Source of the DNA: Salvia splendens
Lineage: Eukaryota; Streptophyta; Magnoliopsida; Lamiales; Lamiaceae
DNA: 64,000 bases
Assembly: GCF_004379255.2 (NCBI RefSeq)
Contig: NC_056048.1
Span: 1,116,001-1,180,000 of the forward strand
Direction: 5' to 3'
The notes beneath the pieces were generated by a model. That model was given only the letters and a program-made list of their open reading frames with translations. It had not been told where the DNA came from and did not search any database. Both the position numbers and the translations under genes were made by a program. Shown piece by piece: positions 1 to 12,310 of the stretch (position 1 is its first letter; each line of letters starts with the position of its first letter).

Positions 1-654
1 CCAACCTTTCGATGCGTATTCAGATTGAGATTTGGAATAAAATAAGAATATGAAATGAAATGAAATGAAAATAAAATAAGATGGTATTAGTAGTTTATAT
101 AGGATAGTGATATGTAAATAACTAAATTCTACTACCTTGCTACATACTTCTATTAAAATTCACATCTTCACAATTTTGTAAGCCTATTTTTTAAATGAAA
201 TAGAGTAAATTTATTAAAATAGTTTTCTTCCACGTCAACACTCATTTTATATGCCACAATTGGAATTTGAAACTCATGAGTATAAAATTCAAATTTCTAT
301 TTTGAATTCGATCTTATCAAACCAAAAAATTTCAGCGGAATATTGAAGTATAATTATAAAAAGTTTTTTCTTTTCAAATAATGTTATGTAGATTTTTATT
401 CCCCTCTCACAGAAAATCGAAAATGATATTTTTATTCTCCAGAAAAAGTAGATAATAAACAAAAAGATTTCTCCTATCCACTGTTTGGAAAAACACGAAA
501 TGCCGCACGCATGCGGGCTCACCAAAACACCGTTTCCAAACAGATACTTGCGAAGCATTTCTCCTATATATATAAACCCTTTATAGAGCTTAAAGATCCC
601 AAAAATTCTCCTTTATCTTCTTCATCGATTAACAGAGCTTCCGAATTGAAAAAA
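1..654 (+). promoter_or_regulatory. Upstream region and putative TATA box of MBF1
   Basis: AT-rich intergenic DNA with no coding signal. A TATA-like run (tatatataaac) lies at about 566-577, roughly 80 bases before the MBF1 start codon at 655. This spacing fits a short plant 5' leader. Apart from this I see no recognisable motif. The promoter assignment is inferred from position only. Confidence 0.5.
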
Positions 655-2647
655 ATGTCAGGATTCACACAGGATTGGGAGCCGGTAGTCATCCGCAAGA
701 AGGCGCCGACCTCCGCTGCTCGCAAGGACGAGAAAGCCGTCAACGCCGCCCGCCGCGCCGGAGCTGAGATCGAAACCGTCAGAAAGGGTGAGTGTTGTGT
801 GCGTAGCTCTTTTGTTTTTCTGTGAACGTGAATCAGTGTTTTGAATTTGTATGATATGCGTTGGAGGTTTTATTCGGTAGAGATTTTAATTTAGGGTTAT
901 AACTTCGAAGATTGAGAATAGTGACCGATTTCATCTGCTTTTGTTGGTTTGATTGTTCATCGTTTGGTGTCGAATTCATCATTTCCAGCTGTATTATGAT
1001 TTATGCGGTTTGATTGTTCATTGTATCTCTCTCATGTTTATGAGACTGATGATGCTTTGTTGCTGTTTTTTTCTGGATGATTATTTATCGTTATGGATTA
1101 GTGGTGAAATCTGGTGATTTGATCAGTGTTTTGAATTTGTATTGTATGCGCCTGTGTTGGATGTTTTATTCGGTAGAGATTTTTATTTAGAGTTATAATT
1201 TCGAATATTGAGAATATTCACCAATTTCATCTACTTTTGTGGTTTGATTGTTCATCGTTAATTGTCAAATTCATCATTTTGCAGCTGTATTATGATTTAT
1301 GTGTTTTGTTATTGCCTAAAATTGTTGTATCTCTCACATGTTTGTGAGACTGATGGCACTTTGTTGCGTTATTTTTGGGATGATAATTCATCTTTATGGA
1401 TTATTGGTGAAATCTCGTGATACGTCTATGCTTTTGTTTCATTTCTGGTGCCATGGAATTAAGTTTTATTTGACATTTTTGGTTTTGCTAACAATATACA
1501 TAGCCTAGCCATTGAAATGCTGATGCTTGATTGTTGTAAATGTAATTGTATTATGCTGCAGCAACTGCTGGGTCGAACAGATCTGCTTCCAGTAGTACCT
1601 CATTGAATACCAGGAAGCTTGATGAAGATACAGAAAATCTTACTCGTGAGTTGAATTTTGTTTTAATTTGTTTTTCTCTGGTTTCGAAGTACTATATTGA
1701 TAAGTTCTGCATTCAAATTTGAGATAAGATTTTTATTTTTATATTAGTAGTTGAAAACAATCTGTTCTTATTGTCATGTTTTCTGTCTTACTTTAGTTGT
1801 AATTATTGAGATCAAAGCATCATGCACTAATAGATTCATCTTAGATACGGACTCTTCTTATGTTACTACTGATCGAATGAAGCCAGAATGTTTATAACTA
1901 TCTCTCAACAACTGAACTATTCTGATTATCATATCGATCATGTTTAACCCGCCCAGCCCCCCAGCTGAAGATGTGAACTGAAAGATGCTTGATTGTGTAG
2001 AATCCGAAGTGTGTGGAATTGTAAATGAGATGTATAAAATTTTGTGACTGAGATGCATGGAGTTTTTTGGACACGTGACAAAAATGTTTGGTCCACATAA
2101 GTGGCATATCCATATGCTTGCTAGGCCATGGGGCGGATCTAGATTGCCAAAGTCGTGCTTCTACAGTTGCTTGTTTTGTTCGTGTGTTAAATTACATAGT
2201 TGGAAAAACGATGAGGGCTTCATGTACCCGACTATTTTGGGGTCAATGTTGTGCTGGATGTATATCTCTGGTTTATATAGTAAAACAATCATTTCTTTGT
2301 TATTGTGTATCGACTAACAAGAAACTCTGATTGTTATAACAGATGAAAAGGTTCCGACTGAATTAAAGAAGGCGATCATGCAGGCTCGAATGGATAAGAA
2401 ACTCACACAAGCTCAACTTGCTCAGGTTTAATTTCTCTCTGTGTTTGATGTGTTCATACAGTTCCAGATTGAGATCAATCATTTTCCATTCTCTGGTACA
2501 TAATCGAATGGATTTCATGTGGTGCAGATTATAAACGAGAAACCCCAGATCATACAGGAATACGAATCTGGAAAAGCAATTCCCAATCAGCAGATCATAT
2601 CCAAACTGGAGAGGGCTCTTGGTGCGAAACTGCGCGGAAAGAAATAA
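655..2647 (+). CDS. MBF1: Multiprotein bridging factor 1 (MBF1a/b type)
   Basis: Transcriptional coactivator that links DNA-bound activators to TBP; in plants the family also acts in stress responses. Exons 655-787, 1562-1645, 2343-2425 and 2528-2647 join in frame to 139 aa, close to the usual ~142. The N-terminal MBF1 domain starts [18 protein letters not shown]-terminal HTH_3 (Cro/C1-type) domain covers about residues 75-130 and includes [29 protein letters not shown] and LGAKLRGKK. All introns are GT-AG. The ATG at 655 is supported by the conserved N-terminus. The '[12 protein letters not shown]' linker matches the MBF1a/b clade rather than the heat-inducible MBF1c type, which is usually intronless. 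Intron 1 is long (about 770 bp) and internally duplicated. Confidence 0.95.
827..1411 (+). repeat. ~290-bp tandem duplication inside MBF1 intron 1
   Basis: Two imperfect copies lie back to back, about 827-1117 and 1118-1411. Each contains, in the same order, 'atcagtgttttgaatttgtat', 'attcggtagagatttt', 'cagctgtattatgatttatg' and 'ggattagtggtgaaatct' (the last diverged in copy 2). The copies differ by substitutions and small indels, so the duplication is not very recent. Confidence 0.85.
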
Positions 2648-3418
2648 TACAACGGGGTGTAAATTAGCCTCTATCATCTTTCTATTCGAGTGTTTCGAAC
2701 GCATATCAAGATACTAAAGAATAGGTTTGCCTGCCCTTCTGAAACATGCTTACTTCTAAATGAGGCACCCTTAGATCTGAAAACTTGATTATCTCAATTA
2801 TCTTGAAAAATATGTGGTGGTTGTGTTATAATAAACAGCTTGTGTTTTTATTGCATCGGAAATGGTAAATTGTGTCTCGGGTTGTTATTGTATCTACACG
2901 ATAAGGTCAAACCCGAATACCTGAATACGACTCGAAAAGATAACCCTTGACACGGACATGACACAAATGCAATTTAATTTGCGTTGGTACAAACTGGTGG
3001 AAACATGACAATAAAAATTGAGTTTCACACGACGTAACAATAATCATAATAGAGTAACATGAATATTTTGTAAATTAAGTTGAAACATTAAAAAAAATCA
3101 AAATAATGGAATACCATGAATATTTTGTAAATTAAGTTGAAACAATAAAAAAAATCAAAATAATGGAATACCTTCATTTACAATTTACGTATATTTATTT
3201 TTTCACCAGACCCTCAGATACAAAAGAAAACTGCCGGTGAAAAAAGCAAAAACGATCCATCATTTGTTCAAACCAGCAAAAATAATTTGTTACTAAAATT
3301 TACTTCAAACTCATTTAACAGCAGCCTTAAATACTTATTAGATCATGAAATAGAGGCATGGCTGCATGAGCAAGAAGCCGAACCTCGACACCGTTGTAGA
3401 ACCCGACAGCCTCTTCCT
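2648..3418. other. Intergenic: MBF1 3' end to TLP 3' end
   Basis: MBF1 and TLP converge here. The stretch must hold both 3' untranslated regions. It also contains a short direct repeat: a ~45-bp segment with 'gaatattttgtaaattaagttgaaaca' appears at about 3060-3105 and again at about 3116-3160. No further gene is seen. Confidence 0.5.
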
Positions 3419-6400
3419 TCACTCGCACGCCAGTTTCGTCCCGAAACTGGACAGGCAGATGGCGAACGCTTGGAAGGCCGAGAGAGGCTGCCTGTAGTCC
3501 ATCGTGAAGGTGTCGTCGCTCACCTTTCCAAACTGGAGCACCACTGTCTCCGCATCACCCTTCCCGTCAGGCTTGCTCTGGTCTATGGTCGCAACCATTT
3601 GGAAGTTCTTGACCGACGCGACAGTCACCCTGCCGTGGAAATTCAAGCACCAGCATTCCAAGTGGTCGTGCCACCGCGGAGCTTTGTTTTTCAAGACTGT
3701 GAACCCGGGAGCGGGTGATGCATCTTGCTTCTCTGTTTTCAATCCATGTTCGTGTCCGTCGTTCGAGGTTTCCTCGGAGGACGGGCATGTGATTTTGCAT
3801 GACATCCTCCTCGGACCCCGAGATTTCAACAGATTAAACTTGTATGACACAGTCCCAATTTTAAAGTTACCAGATGGGACTTGGGGGCTTATCTGCTTGC
3901 TTCCAATACGGCGCCCAGCCTTGGTGCTCGATGACTTTGCACCACTGTGGGGCGTTTGGCTATCGTAGATCTTGAAATTAGTACCAAGGAAATCTGATCT
4001 GCCATATCAGATGAAAACATTGGTTATACAAAACATTGATCTGCAACACCAGCAATTAAGTTGAATCTCTTTCTCATACTCGCAATTTTTATTAACGAAA
4101 TAAAGCTGCAAATCTTCGAACAAAATGGAAATCGGTCCGTTCTAATGAATCAGTGCGTTTGAAAAAATATCAATTGCTTCAAAGGACCGAAAGCAGCCAA
4201 TAAGCATCACTTAGATGGCTTACCAAAAGCAACGATAAAAAAAACAGGATATCATTGACTTCCAAATAGCATGTGTATATATTATTACCTCAATTTTCCA
4301 ACGTAGGATTTACTTCCCTGAGATAGATCACTTCCATCCAATGATATGATGTACTCAGTGCGTCCACCACTTCGGTATCTTCGTGCAGCTAGGAGAAACT
4401 TGCCATTGTCCGTAAACGCTGTAAAAATCCATCATATTAGCAATAGAAGTTTCCATTCATTTAGTACCAGAATCAATAGGATAATGTAAAAAGGACCATG
4501 ATTTGTAATTATAAAACCTATATATACATTGCGAAGTCCTGTATTACTAAATCAACGATGGATGAGGAGATTTAATGTAATAAACAGACGCATCTCTGTC
4601 CAGTTTAGTTGTAACGCGAATTTGATAATGGTTAAAATGAATAAGAAGCTTAGTCATCCATGACAGAGTAAGGCAACATACACAGATTAAGAAGCAAATA
4701 TAATTGAAAATTAGAGTGTAAAAGCATACTCACATGGGGAGAGAGCAAGATACAGGTAAAATGTGGCATTCTTCTTGTCACGCTTTATAAGGCACTGGTT
4801 CGGCGAGTCTTTTGGCCCTGCCTGCAGTATACAAAATGAACATAATATTCAGGGATTTATCGGTATATAGTACCGGATAGAAGGAGAATCTGATATACAG
4901 GTTCGAGTTTGTTCAATCACACAGTCCATTCCTCACCAAACTCATAAATTCAAACAATCACAAATGTCTCAGAACATAGAAATAATGCATTATCATCCAC
5001 CATATTCATTTCCTGTTATCAATGACAGACTAACATAGTAAGTATATCAAATTGACCAAATTTTATCAAAACATCATTGTGACACAATACAGATTTGTTA
5101 ATATACCGATATTATCAATATACTTCAGACAATTTAATTGACCAAATTTTATCCAACAGAATAATGAACTCCTAAAACAAGCTGAAATCCTTCATTGAAA
5201 CATCATTTGTGACGCAATACCAATTTGTTAAATCAATCCTGCACTCAATATCGGGATCGAAACCTAACTAAATCAGGTAACTGATTGTGAGAGCTTAATT
5301 GCCCAAATTTTATTCAACGGAAACAATGAACCCCTAAAACATGCTGAAATCCTTCATCAAATCATCGTTATGTCTCAATAACGATTAGTTAAATCAATCC
5401 TGCATTGATAGAAACCTAACTAACTCAGGCTAACCGATTCTGAGAGTTCGTTCAATTGCCCAAATTTTATTCAACGGAAACCATGAACTCCTAAAACATG
5501 CTGAAATTAAACCTTCATCGATGACTGGATACATATTTGTTAAATCAATCCTGCACTCAACATTGGGAACGAAACCTAACTAACTCAGGCTAACCGATTC
5601 CGAGAGTTTAATTGCCAAAATTTTATTCAATGGAAACCATGAACTCCTAAAACATACTGAAATCCTTCATCGAATCATCGTTATTACTCAATACCGATTT
5701 GTTAAATCAATCCTGCACTCAACATTGGGACCGAAACCTTACTAAGTCAGGCTAACCGATTCCGAGAGTTTAATTGACCAAAAAATTTTCTGCGGAAACA
5801 ATGAACTCCTAAAACATGTCGAAATGAGTGAAATCCTTCACCAATACCGATCTGTTAAATCAATCCTGCATTCAACATAGGGATCGAAACCTAAATCACT
5901 GAAGCTAACCAATTCCAATAAGCAATTAGACGATCGCCAAAAACAATTCAAAAATCACGCGATTAAACCAAAAAATAGACGATTCGAATTCCAAAAATTC
6001 ACCAAAAATCAGAGGCGAACCTTTTTGAGCGAAGGCGGAAACGTGATTATCCCAGGATGATCAACGGAAGCCTTCTCCGCAGCCTCCTTGGCCGCCTCCC
6101 TCCATTTCCTGCAGACGCAGGCGCACGCGACGACGTTCTGGCGCTGCGGAGAATGCTCCTCCATCGCCTCCACTCGCTGCATTATTTCCCCGAGAAGCTC
6201 CGGCAGCATCCCCGCCCATCGATCCGACTCATCCGGTCCTAGCTCGCCGCACGAATCGACGGAGGCCTTCTGCTGCTGCTGCTTCTGCCTCCCCCGCAGC
6301 CCCCTCTCGCTGTCACTCCACACACCATCGCCATCGCCGCTGTTTGAAATCCTGCTTCCCTCTCTGCCGAGATCGATTTCGTCCTGGAGATCGCGGTGCT

Positions 6401-6470
6401 TGGATTGCTTGCGTGATTTGGTGACTGAGCGGATGTATCTTCGCGGGAGAAAAGATCGTTTCGACGACAT
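3419..6470 (-). CDS. TLP: Tubby-like F-box protein (TLP)
   Basis: Plant tubby-like protein: a membrane phosphoinositide-binding tubby domain joined to an F-box that can recruit an SCF ubiquitin ligase. Exons on the minus strand, 5' to 3': 6021-6470, 4734-4821, 4289-4418 and 3419-3998. They join in frame to 415 aa, normal for the family. The N-terminal region is basic ([16 protein letters not shown]). The F-box lies at about residues 75-135 ([34 protein letters not shown]). The tubby domain follows ([54 protein letters not shown]) and ends with the family hallmark FGTKLACE. The ATG at 6470 is chosen because MSSKRSF matches the family start. A GA-rich tract (CT-rich in the mRNA) precedes it. 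Intron 1 (1.2 kb) contains a minisatellite. Confidence 0.95.
5040..5925. repeat. Intronic minisatellite of ~160-bp units in TLP intron 1
   Basis: About five to six diverged tandem units. The landmark 'atgaactcctaaaacatg' with 'gaaatccttcat' recurs near 5166, 5328, 5483, 5638 and 5802, and 'gttaaatcaatcctgca' recurs near 5228, 5389, 5538, 5701 and 5856. The period is about 155-165 bp. The array lies wholly inside the intron and reads noncoding. Confidence 0.85.
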
Positions 6471-6479
6471 CTCGTTACC

Positions 6480-6530
6480 GCAGAGAGAGAGAGGGAGAAT
6501 GAGTGCTAGAGAGAGAGAGAGAGGGGGACA
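6480..6530. repeat. GA microsatellite in TLP 5' leader
   Basis: Interrupted (GA)n tract on the plus strand, which reads as (CT)n in the TLP transcript just upstream of its ATG at 6470. CT-rich leaders are common in plant genes. Confidence 0.7.
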
Positions 6531-6844
6531 TGGGGGATCTCTAGAGAGATAATAAAGCTTTACTATTATTGGAGACGACATATATCGAAATGGAGTTCGT
6601 GGGTGATAGGCTACCATGTCTGTTATGGAGGCTGCGTCACAGACCAATGGTGCACCTATTTTTGGTTTATTTAGATTAATAAGTCGGGGAAAGGTTTAAT
6701 TACAAATTCCCTAAAAAAAGGCTTTAATACGATCAAATTCCCACCGAAGATTCGATTTACAATTATAGCATGATTTTCATTCTTTCGCCTTTCGAATTCT
6801 AGTTCGATTGTTTTGTATGATCTCAATTTTAAATGACATTTAAG

Positions 6845-7048
6845 TACTCCTCCATCTCATTCAAGATGGCCACATTCTTGAGTGACACGAGATTTTAGGA
6901 AGTATTGTTAGGTGGAATAAAGTAGAGAGGAAAAAGGTTATTGAATATTTTAATGAGAATAGAAGAGGTTATTTCCAAAATTGAAAAGTGACCATCTTGA
7001 TTGGGACAAAAAAAAAAGCTAGTCATCTTGAATGAGACGGAAAGAGTA
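6845..7048. mobile_element. Stowaway-like MITE
   Basis: Terminal inverted repeats: left tactcctccatctcattcaa, right (reverse complement) tactctttccgtctcattca. The element is about 204 bp with TA at both ends, as expected for Tc1/mariner-derived Stowaway elements. The rest of 6650-7900 is AT-rich noncoding DNA, possibly with a second decayed MITE at about 7098-7375. Confidence 0.75.
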
Positions 7049-7900
7049 TATCTCAATTGCATTGATTTTGTTATTTACAGCCTCAATTTTAAATGACCTA
7101 CTCCTTCCATTCGTATTCAAAAAATAGAAAACATTTGAAACGACGCTAATTTTAATGTACAATTGATAAAATAAATGAGAAGAACTGGTAAAGTAAGAGA
7201 GAAGAAAGAAAAAATGAGTAAAGTAAGAGGTAGGAAAAGAAAAAGTAATTAAAATAGAGTTAGTGGATTATGAGGTCTATGTCCTAAAATAAAAAGTTTC
7301 TTAAATTTCTATTTTTAAGGAACAATGATCCAAAATAAAAATAGTAGCTATTTTTAAAAAAAACGTGGAGTACTGAGTACAGAAATTTTTTTTGATCTGT
7401 AACCTCAATTTTGTAGATCTATTTTGTAAATTATTAGGATACGGTCAAACTTGGAGAAATATATACTCCATATGCAAAGTATATATGGAAAATTAAGCTA
7501 TGTTCATAAAGTAAAAAATCATTAAAATTGAACTCGTATAAGACAATCCGATACTTAATACTATTTGAATTTTTCTTGCGATTCAAGAGTACAATTATAA
7601 AAAAACCGTGGCAAAATGTAACACGTAAATTTCTCAACTAACCACAATTAATAGTACATAATAAATTACATAAACCGAGGCACAACTATAGAAAATCTTA
7701 ATACAATTGTAAAATTAAAATCAGTACTTTCTTAATTCAACATAAAGAAAATTTAACAAAATTTCATTCAAAATCAATTAAAATAAGACGTGACAAAAAA
7801 AACTGGTTAATTAGAAAAAGTGGCGGGGAAAATAACCAACAACCGCATATGGTTGAATCGGTGGCCGCCGCCTTATTCCATAGTTAATTTTCCGATCTGT

Positions 7901-8086
7901 TTATGGGCGGCGGCGATCTTGTTGAATGCCCCAAGCGCGGATCCCGAACTGGAGGTCCACGGCAGCGACCAAGAACTCCGCCTCCTGCTGCAGCGTCAGC
8001 AGCTCCACCAAGTTTTTGATCGTCTTCAGCCGCAGCTCGTCCGCCTTCTCCAGAATCACCGATAGTTTCTCCATCTTCACATCCAC
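7901..8086 (-). pseudogene. DOG1/TGA C-terminal domain fragment
   Basis: The minus strand encodes EKADELRLKTIKNLVELLTL followed by QQEAEFLVAAVDLQFGIRAW. This resembles the end of the DOG1 domain found in TGA bZIP factors and DOG1-like proteins (ADxLRxxTLxxxxxxLTxxQAxxxLxAxxxLxxxxxxWG). Only about 50 residues match. In-frame stops lie upstream (a TGA about 40 bases before) and the DNA-binding or N-terminal parts are absent. It is most likely a relic. A short exon of an undetected gene cannot be excluded. Confidence 0.5.
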
Positions 8087-8089
8087 GCC

Positions 8090-10784
8090 GGCGCGTACAT
8101 GATTCCGACTATATCAGTCGCCTCGTCCTGGATCGGAAAATTGATAAAAAAAAATCATAAAATTTAGTCAAATTCTGGTCTGCAACAACCAACCAACCAA
8201 TCATGTACTTTGGATTCGATTGCAATTGTCCTACCTTTAAAGATCAAATAAATTTATGAAATTTAGATTTGTTTGCAATAATGCAATAGAATCTGATCGC
8301 TTACGTGCAATATGTAGACCATAATTTCAACTCACGGGCGATGATCATGTCCCAAAACTTTATTTAGCTAGAAACGGCTCATTTTTCTTCGAGACTGATG
8401 CTTACTAGTAACTTGTACTCTACACATCAGAAATTTTTAATTTATTGTTTTCAATTTTGTCACACAACTTAAATTTTGTGGATCAAATAACATTTTCCCC
8501 CTAATTAGGAATTATAGATCAATCTACACTATCAATCGTTGTACAATCTACGATATCATAAGCGTCGCAATATCAAGTATCACTTTGATTAGACATAGAT
8601 TTTAAAAAAATATTAGTACGAAAAAAATGGATGAAAACATTAAAAGTATATAATGTGATTTTTATAATAGAATGATAGTGGAATGATTCATGTGAATGCC
8701 GAGTCCACTTACCAAAAATAGAAAAATTGTACCGATAAGACTTTTAATTGCAGGCATCAATTTCTAGTAAATTTGAACTTTATTTCATGGACAGAGAAAG
8801 TATATAATTTAGTCAAGATCTACAAACCAGATAGATCCATAGTTCTTACACTGTGTGTGTGTGTGTGTGTTGCAGCACAGCCCTCTACAGCATATTCACC
8901 CATAGTTGCAAGAGTATGAGAGAGACAGCAAGCAGACATCTTCACCATCACTTCACTTAGTGGTCCAAACCTAACAGTTAAAAGGGAAGCATCTATGCAT
9001 AAACATTAATCTTCAACCATGCTGATGATTTAATTCAATAGAAGAAATCATGTATCAACCTTATAAACAACATTGCTTCTAGAAATAATAGACATAGGTT
9101 ATTTTATCTAATAGGCATGCAAACAAAATATACGTTTCGAAAATTCAAGCAGCTTCTGCCTGTTGGTACCTACATTCCCTTTCCATCTGTCTACACGATT
9201 CACACATATCAAGCTAAATAAACTGTGTTCAAGGTTTCAGAAAGAAGAATCCGTGCAAGTCTATCTCAGGTGTTCCCTCCCGGCTCCCACTATGCCGGTA
9301 ACCAGAAAACAGAACGTTATTTTGGAAATGATAGAAGGTGATGACATCTACAACAAGAGTACAGCATTGGCCTTTACCGAATTCCAAAACTAGCAGTAGA
9401 TATGACTATAGTATAGCATATCAAAGCTAGTCCAAATATGTAGGAAACGTGTGGTTTCTTGTGAATATTCATGACTTGGTGCAGATAGTCATATGATTAG
9501 AAGCTCACTCGAGAATTACATTCCTAGTGGTTGCAGGGAGTTTCAGCCCTTGGAACGATCTTAAGCAAAGAACGCGAAACTGCAGATACTAGAACTCAAC
9601 TATCCTATGAAATCAAGGTTATAGAGTACCAGTTAAAGCAGTTGCTTACTAATTCATCTACAATAACTTCTTTATGCATTTTCTTGTATATGAGGTTAAG
9701 CTTCTGTCTGCCTAATAAACTCTTCCTTTCCTTTTTTATGTGAATTCTTAAGATCATCAATAAAGCTTCCCTATTAGTTAAAGACTACCATCAACGAGAA
9801 AACTCCAGTTTTTTCTATCCTTGAAAAGGGGATTCCGGATGCTAAAATCTTGTATAGTAAATTTGTTTTCAATCTATTTATTCAACCATCATCTTCAGCT
9901 CAGCTGTACAACAATAAATGATTACCCTAAGTGATCAAGCCCTTCAATCTACTATTGAGAAGCAGAGCAATTGAAGAACTAGGAGCTGTCTATTCATTCC
10001 TATAACATTCATCAGCACATTGCAACATATAAAAGCAAACCAATAGAGAAGATAATCATTCAAAACAGAAAGCCACTCAACATGATAACCTAATAGCATT
10101 AGACTCAACACACCATTAGTCACATATATGTAGGCTGTAGCAGAAGCTTCAAATTCAAAAAGTAGTTGCAATTTCAGTGTAGTTAGACCATGTTTATATG
10201 TAATGCGCTTGAAATCATGCCGGAAGTCAGCTTAGTCATAGACCGATAAAATGGAGTAGCATTGAAGCTTATACTCCAACCGCAAGCCAATCTTCTACGA
10301 CATGACTGGAGCCACTAACCCAATCCAAATTAAATGTCGGATAAAAAGCTTAAATCATCAGGGAATTAACCAAAATATAATCCAAACTATCGATAGGTGC
10401 GCATCGAAACGAATAGAAGCGGGGATTGGAGTCTGAGTCACTTCCTCACTTACAATACACTGCCCCAAATAAGTAGAATGTGAACCAGCAATTTCTTTCA
10501 TTACATTTTTACACAAATTCCTAACTAAAAAAACACTATTTCATAAAAGTTTCCATGTATCCAAACAACTCAATTTACTTCACAGACGATATGGCATAAC
10601 TCAAAAATCAAAACTCAGAATCATTAGAATCGATATCATTACGCAATACGCACAGAAACAGCAGCAGAATCCTCACATATAGTTTCATCAATCCAAGTGC
10701 ACAATTTCTCATCCACTAAATCGCTTCAGAATCAAATCTAATAAATTTCAGCTTATTAAAAAACGAAATAGAACTGAATCAATC
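8090..10784. other. Intergenic, no gene recognised
   Basis: AT-rich. A (TG)n microsatellite is present at about 8852-8871. Two short open stretches on the plus strand (about 9163-9393 and 9531-9743) have somewhat protein-like composition, but I recognise no family and see no consistent exon structure, so I do not call them genes. Some of this may be the 3' region of the small gene at 10785. Confidence 0.4.
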
Positions 10785-11071
10785 TCATTCACCACCCTTC
10801 TGTACCACAGCCGGCGAATTTTCCGGAGACGATTCATTCACTTTCTGCTCCTTCTGAATCATCGATTTCTTCTCATATTCTTTCCACTTGTTAATCGCGG
10901 CAGTGCAAACAACTTACAGAAAAAAAAGTAGCTGGTTCAAAAATACAGAAACTGTACGAATGAATTGATGAGTGAGTAGATAGAGTATGTACCTCCGGCG
11001 CCGACGAAGTAGAGAAGTCGAGTGAGCTTCGGTGCAACTTCTTCGCCCGGCGGTAATGGTATCGGTTTCAT
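10785..11071 (-). CDS. Small putative single-pass membrane protein, 68 aa
   Basis: Two exons, 10993-11071 and 10785-10912, join in frame to a 68-aa protein starting MKPIPLPPGEEVAPKLTRLL. A hydrophobic stretch at about residues 19-34 (LLYFVGAGVVCTAAIN) could be one membrane helix. It is followed by a charged tail (KWKEYEKKSMIQKEQKVNE) ending VVQKGGE. I recall similar unnamed small plant proteins with the same PLPPGEEVAPKLTRLLYFVGAG start but know no function. The intron has consensus GT-AG sites. The longer reading upstream to 11140 lacks an ATG, so the start at 11071 is preferred. Confidence 0.7.
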
Positions 11072-11149
11072 CTCTCTCTGGCGCGGAGAATCTGTGAAAT
11101 CGGAAATTGGGGCTTCGCGGTTGGGGAATAATCTCTTCAACTCAGTACA

Positions 11150-12117
11150 AATCCCTAATTAAGTGAGTTATTTAATTTTTTTAAAGTTAACATTATTAAT
11201 CTCACGTACTTATTTATCACTGTATTTTTTTTCATTACACTAATTAATCACGTTATACCAAAACTACGCCACAATTAAATTAGAAAGGATTAATTTAGTT
11301 ATAAAAAATTGGAAAAACACTATGCATATCGGATGAGCCATGTCAAATTTTCAACGTAAACAAATACACACTTGAGTAATAATTTAAGGGATACAATAAT
11401 TAATGCAGAATAAAGTAATAGTAGTAGTCATGGAAAGAAAATTGTGGCTAAGTATTGTCATTGAAAATATGAATCATCTTATTATTGAGAGAAATTTCGT
11501 GTAAATTAGTACTCTATAAAATAAAAACTAGTAATTTTGATGAATAAATAAAAGTGAAAATATAATACATGGATGGATAGTGTATTTTGTTTGGATTACA
11601 GCACTTGTAATAGCGCCGATTTTTCCACATTGCCGGAAAAATCGGTGATATTGCAAGGAGTAGCCCGATGAAACCGCCAACCCATATGCCCATCGGATAG
11701 GTGCGCCGATCGGCACCCTATTGGCACTATTGCAGGTGTTGTCCGGCGATTGCTAAGGATTTTTCTTTTTTTTTTTTCCCACTATTTCCGCTCTATAAAT
11801 ATCCGCTTTTCACCTTATTTCTTCACCCCTTCACTCAAATATCTTCTCATCTCATTTTTCTCTCTTTAGAAAGCAAAAAATGAATCCTGACCGATGTTCT
11901 CCGGTGGTTCTCCGATGTTTCCCGGTGACAAACCCATGACTCCCACTCTCACCACCATTTTCTACCAATTTTGTCAAGTCCAGGGTCTTGACCCCCAACT
12001 AAAGCTAAAATAGAAGTATCTTGAAATGGGCTACCATTTCTCTAGCTGGGCCTGTTGCTTAATTGTATTGGACTTTGGGCCCAGAAGCTAAAATTGAAAA
12101 TTTGACCCACTAACAAT
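11150..12117. other. Intergenic with possible decayed PIF/Harbinger remnant
   Basis: At 11616-11645 there is a perfect 11-bp-stem hairpin (ccgatttttcc / ggaaaaatcgg). Downstream come GC-rich 'tgccggcgat'-like sequence, a TATA-like ctataaatatcc at about 11793, and a short open frame from about 11893 starting MFSGGSPMFPGDKPMTPT. This order (GC-rich end, TATA, start of a low-complexity ORF) resembles the 5' part of the Harbinger element at 20.2 kb, but the second end was not found. Low confidence. Confidence 0.3.
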
Positions 12118-12310
12118 TACTTCCTCCGTCCCACTTTAGGAGTCCCAGTTGAGTTCAGTACGAGTTTTAAGAAATGTAAAGGAAAGTTGGTGAAAAAAGA
12201 TAGTGGAATGTGAGGCTTAATACCATTTATGGAATATTCCAATCGGGACTCTTAAAATGAGACACCCAAAAATGATAAATCGGGACTCCTAAAGTGGGAC
12301 GGAGGGAGTA
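12118..12310. mobile_element. Stowaway-like MITE, 193 bp
   Basis: Near-perfect terminal inverted repeats: left tacttcctccgtcccacttt, right (reverse complement) tactccctccgtcccacttt, with the pairing continuing through 'aggagtccc'. TA at both ends. The two arms are still very similar, suggesting fairly recent insertion. The following 12311-13056 is AT-rich with no gene seen. Confidence 0.9.

Noticed and set aside
3287..3968. Long open frames on the plus strand opposite the last TLP exon
   Set aside because: They are antisense shadows of the tubby domain, which reads with clear homology on the minus strand.
9163..9743. Two plus-strand open stretches with protein-like composition
   Set aside because: No recognised family, no consistent splice structure, and the first has no convincing start.
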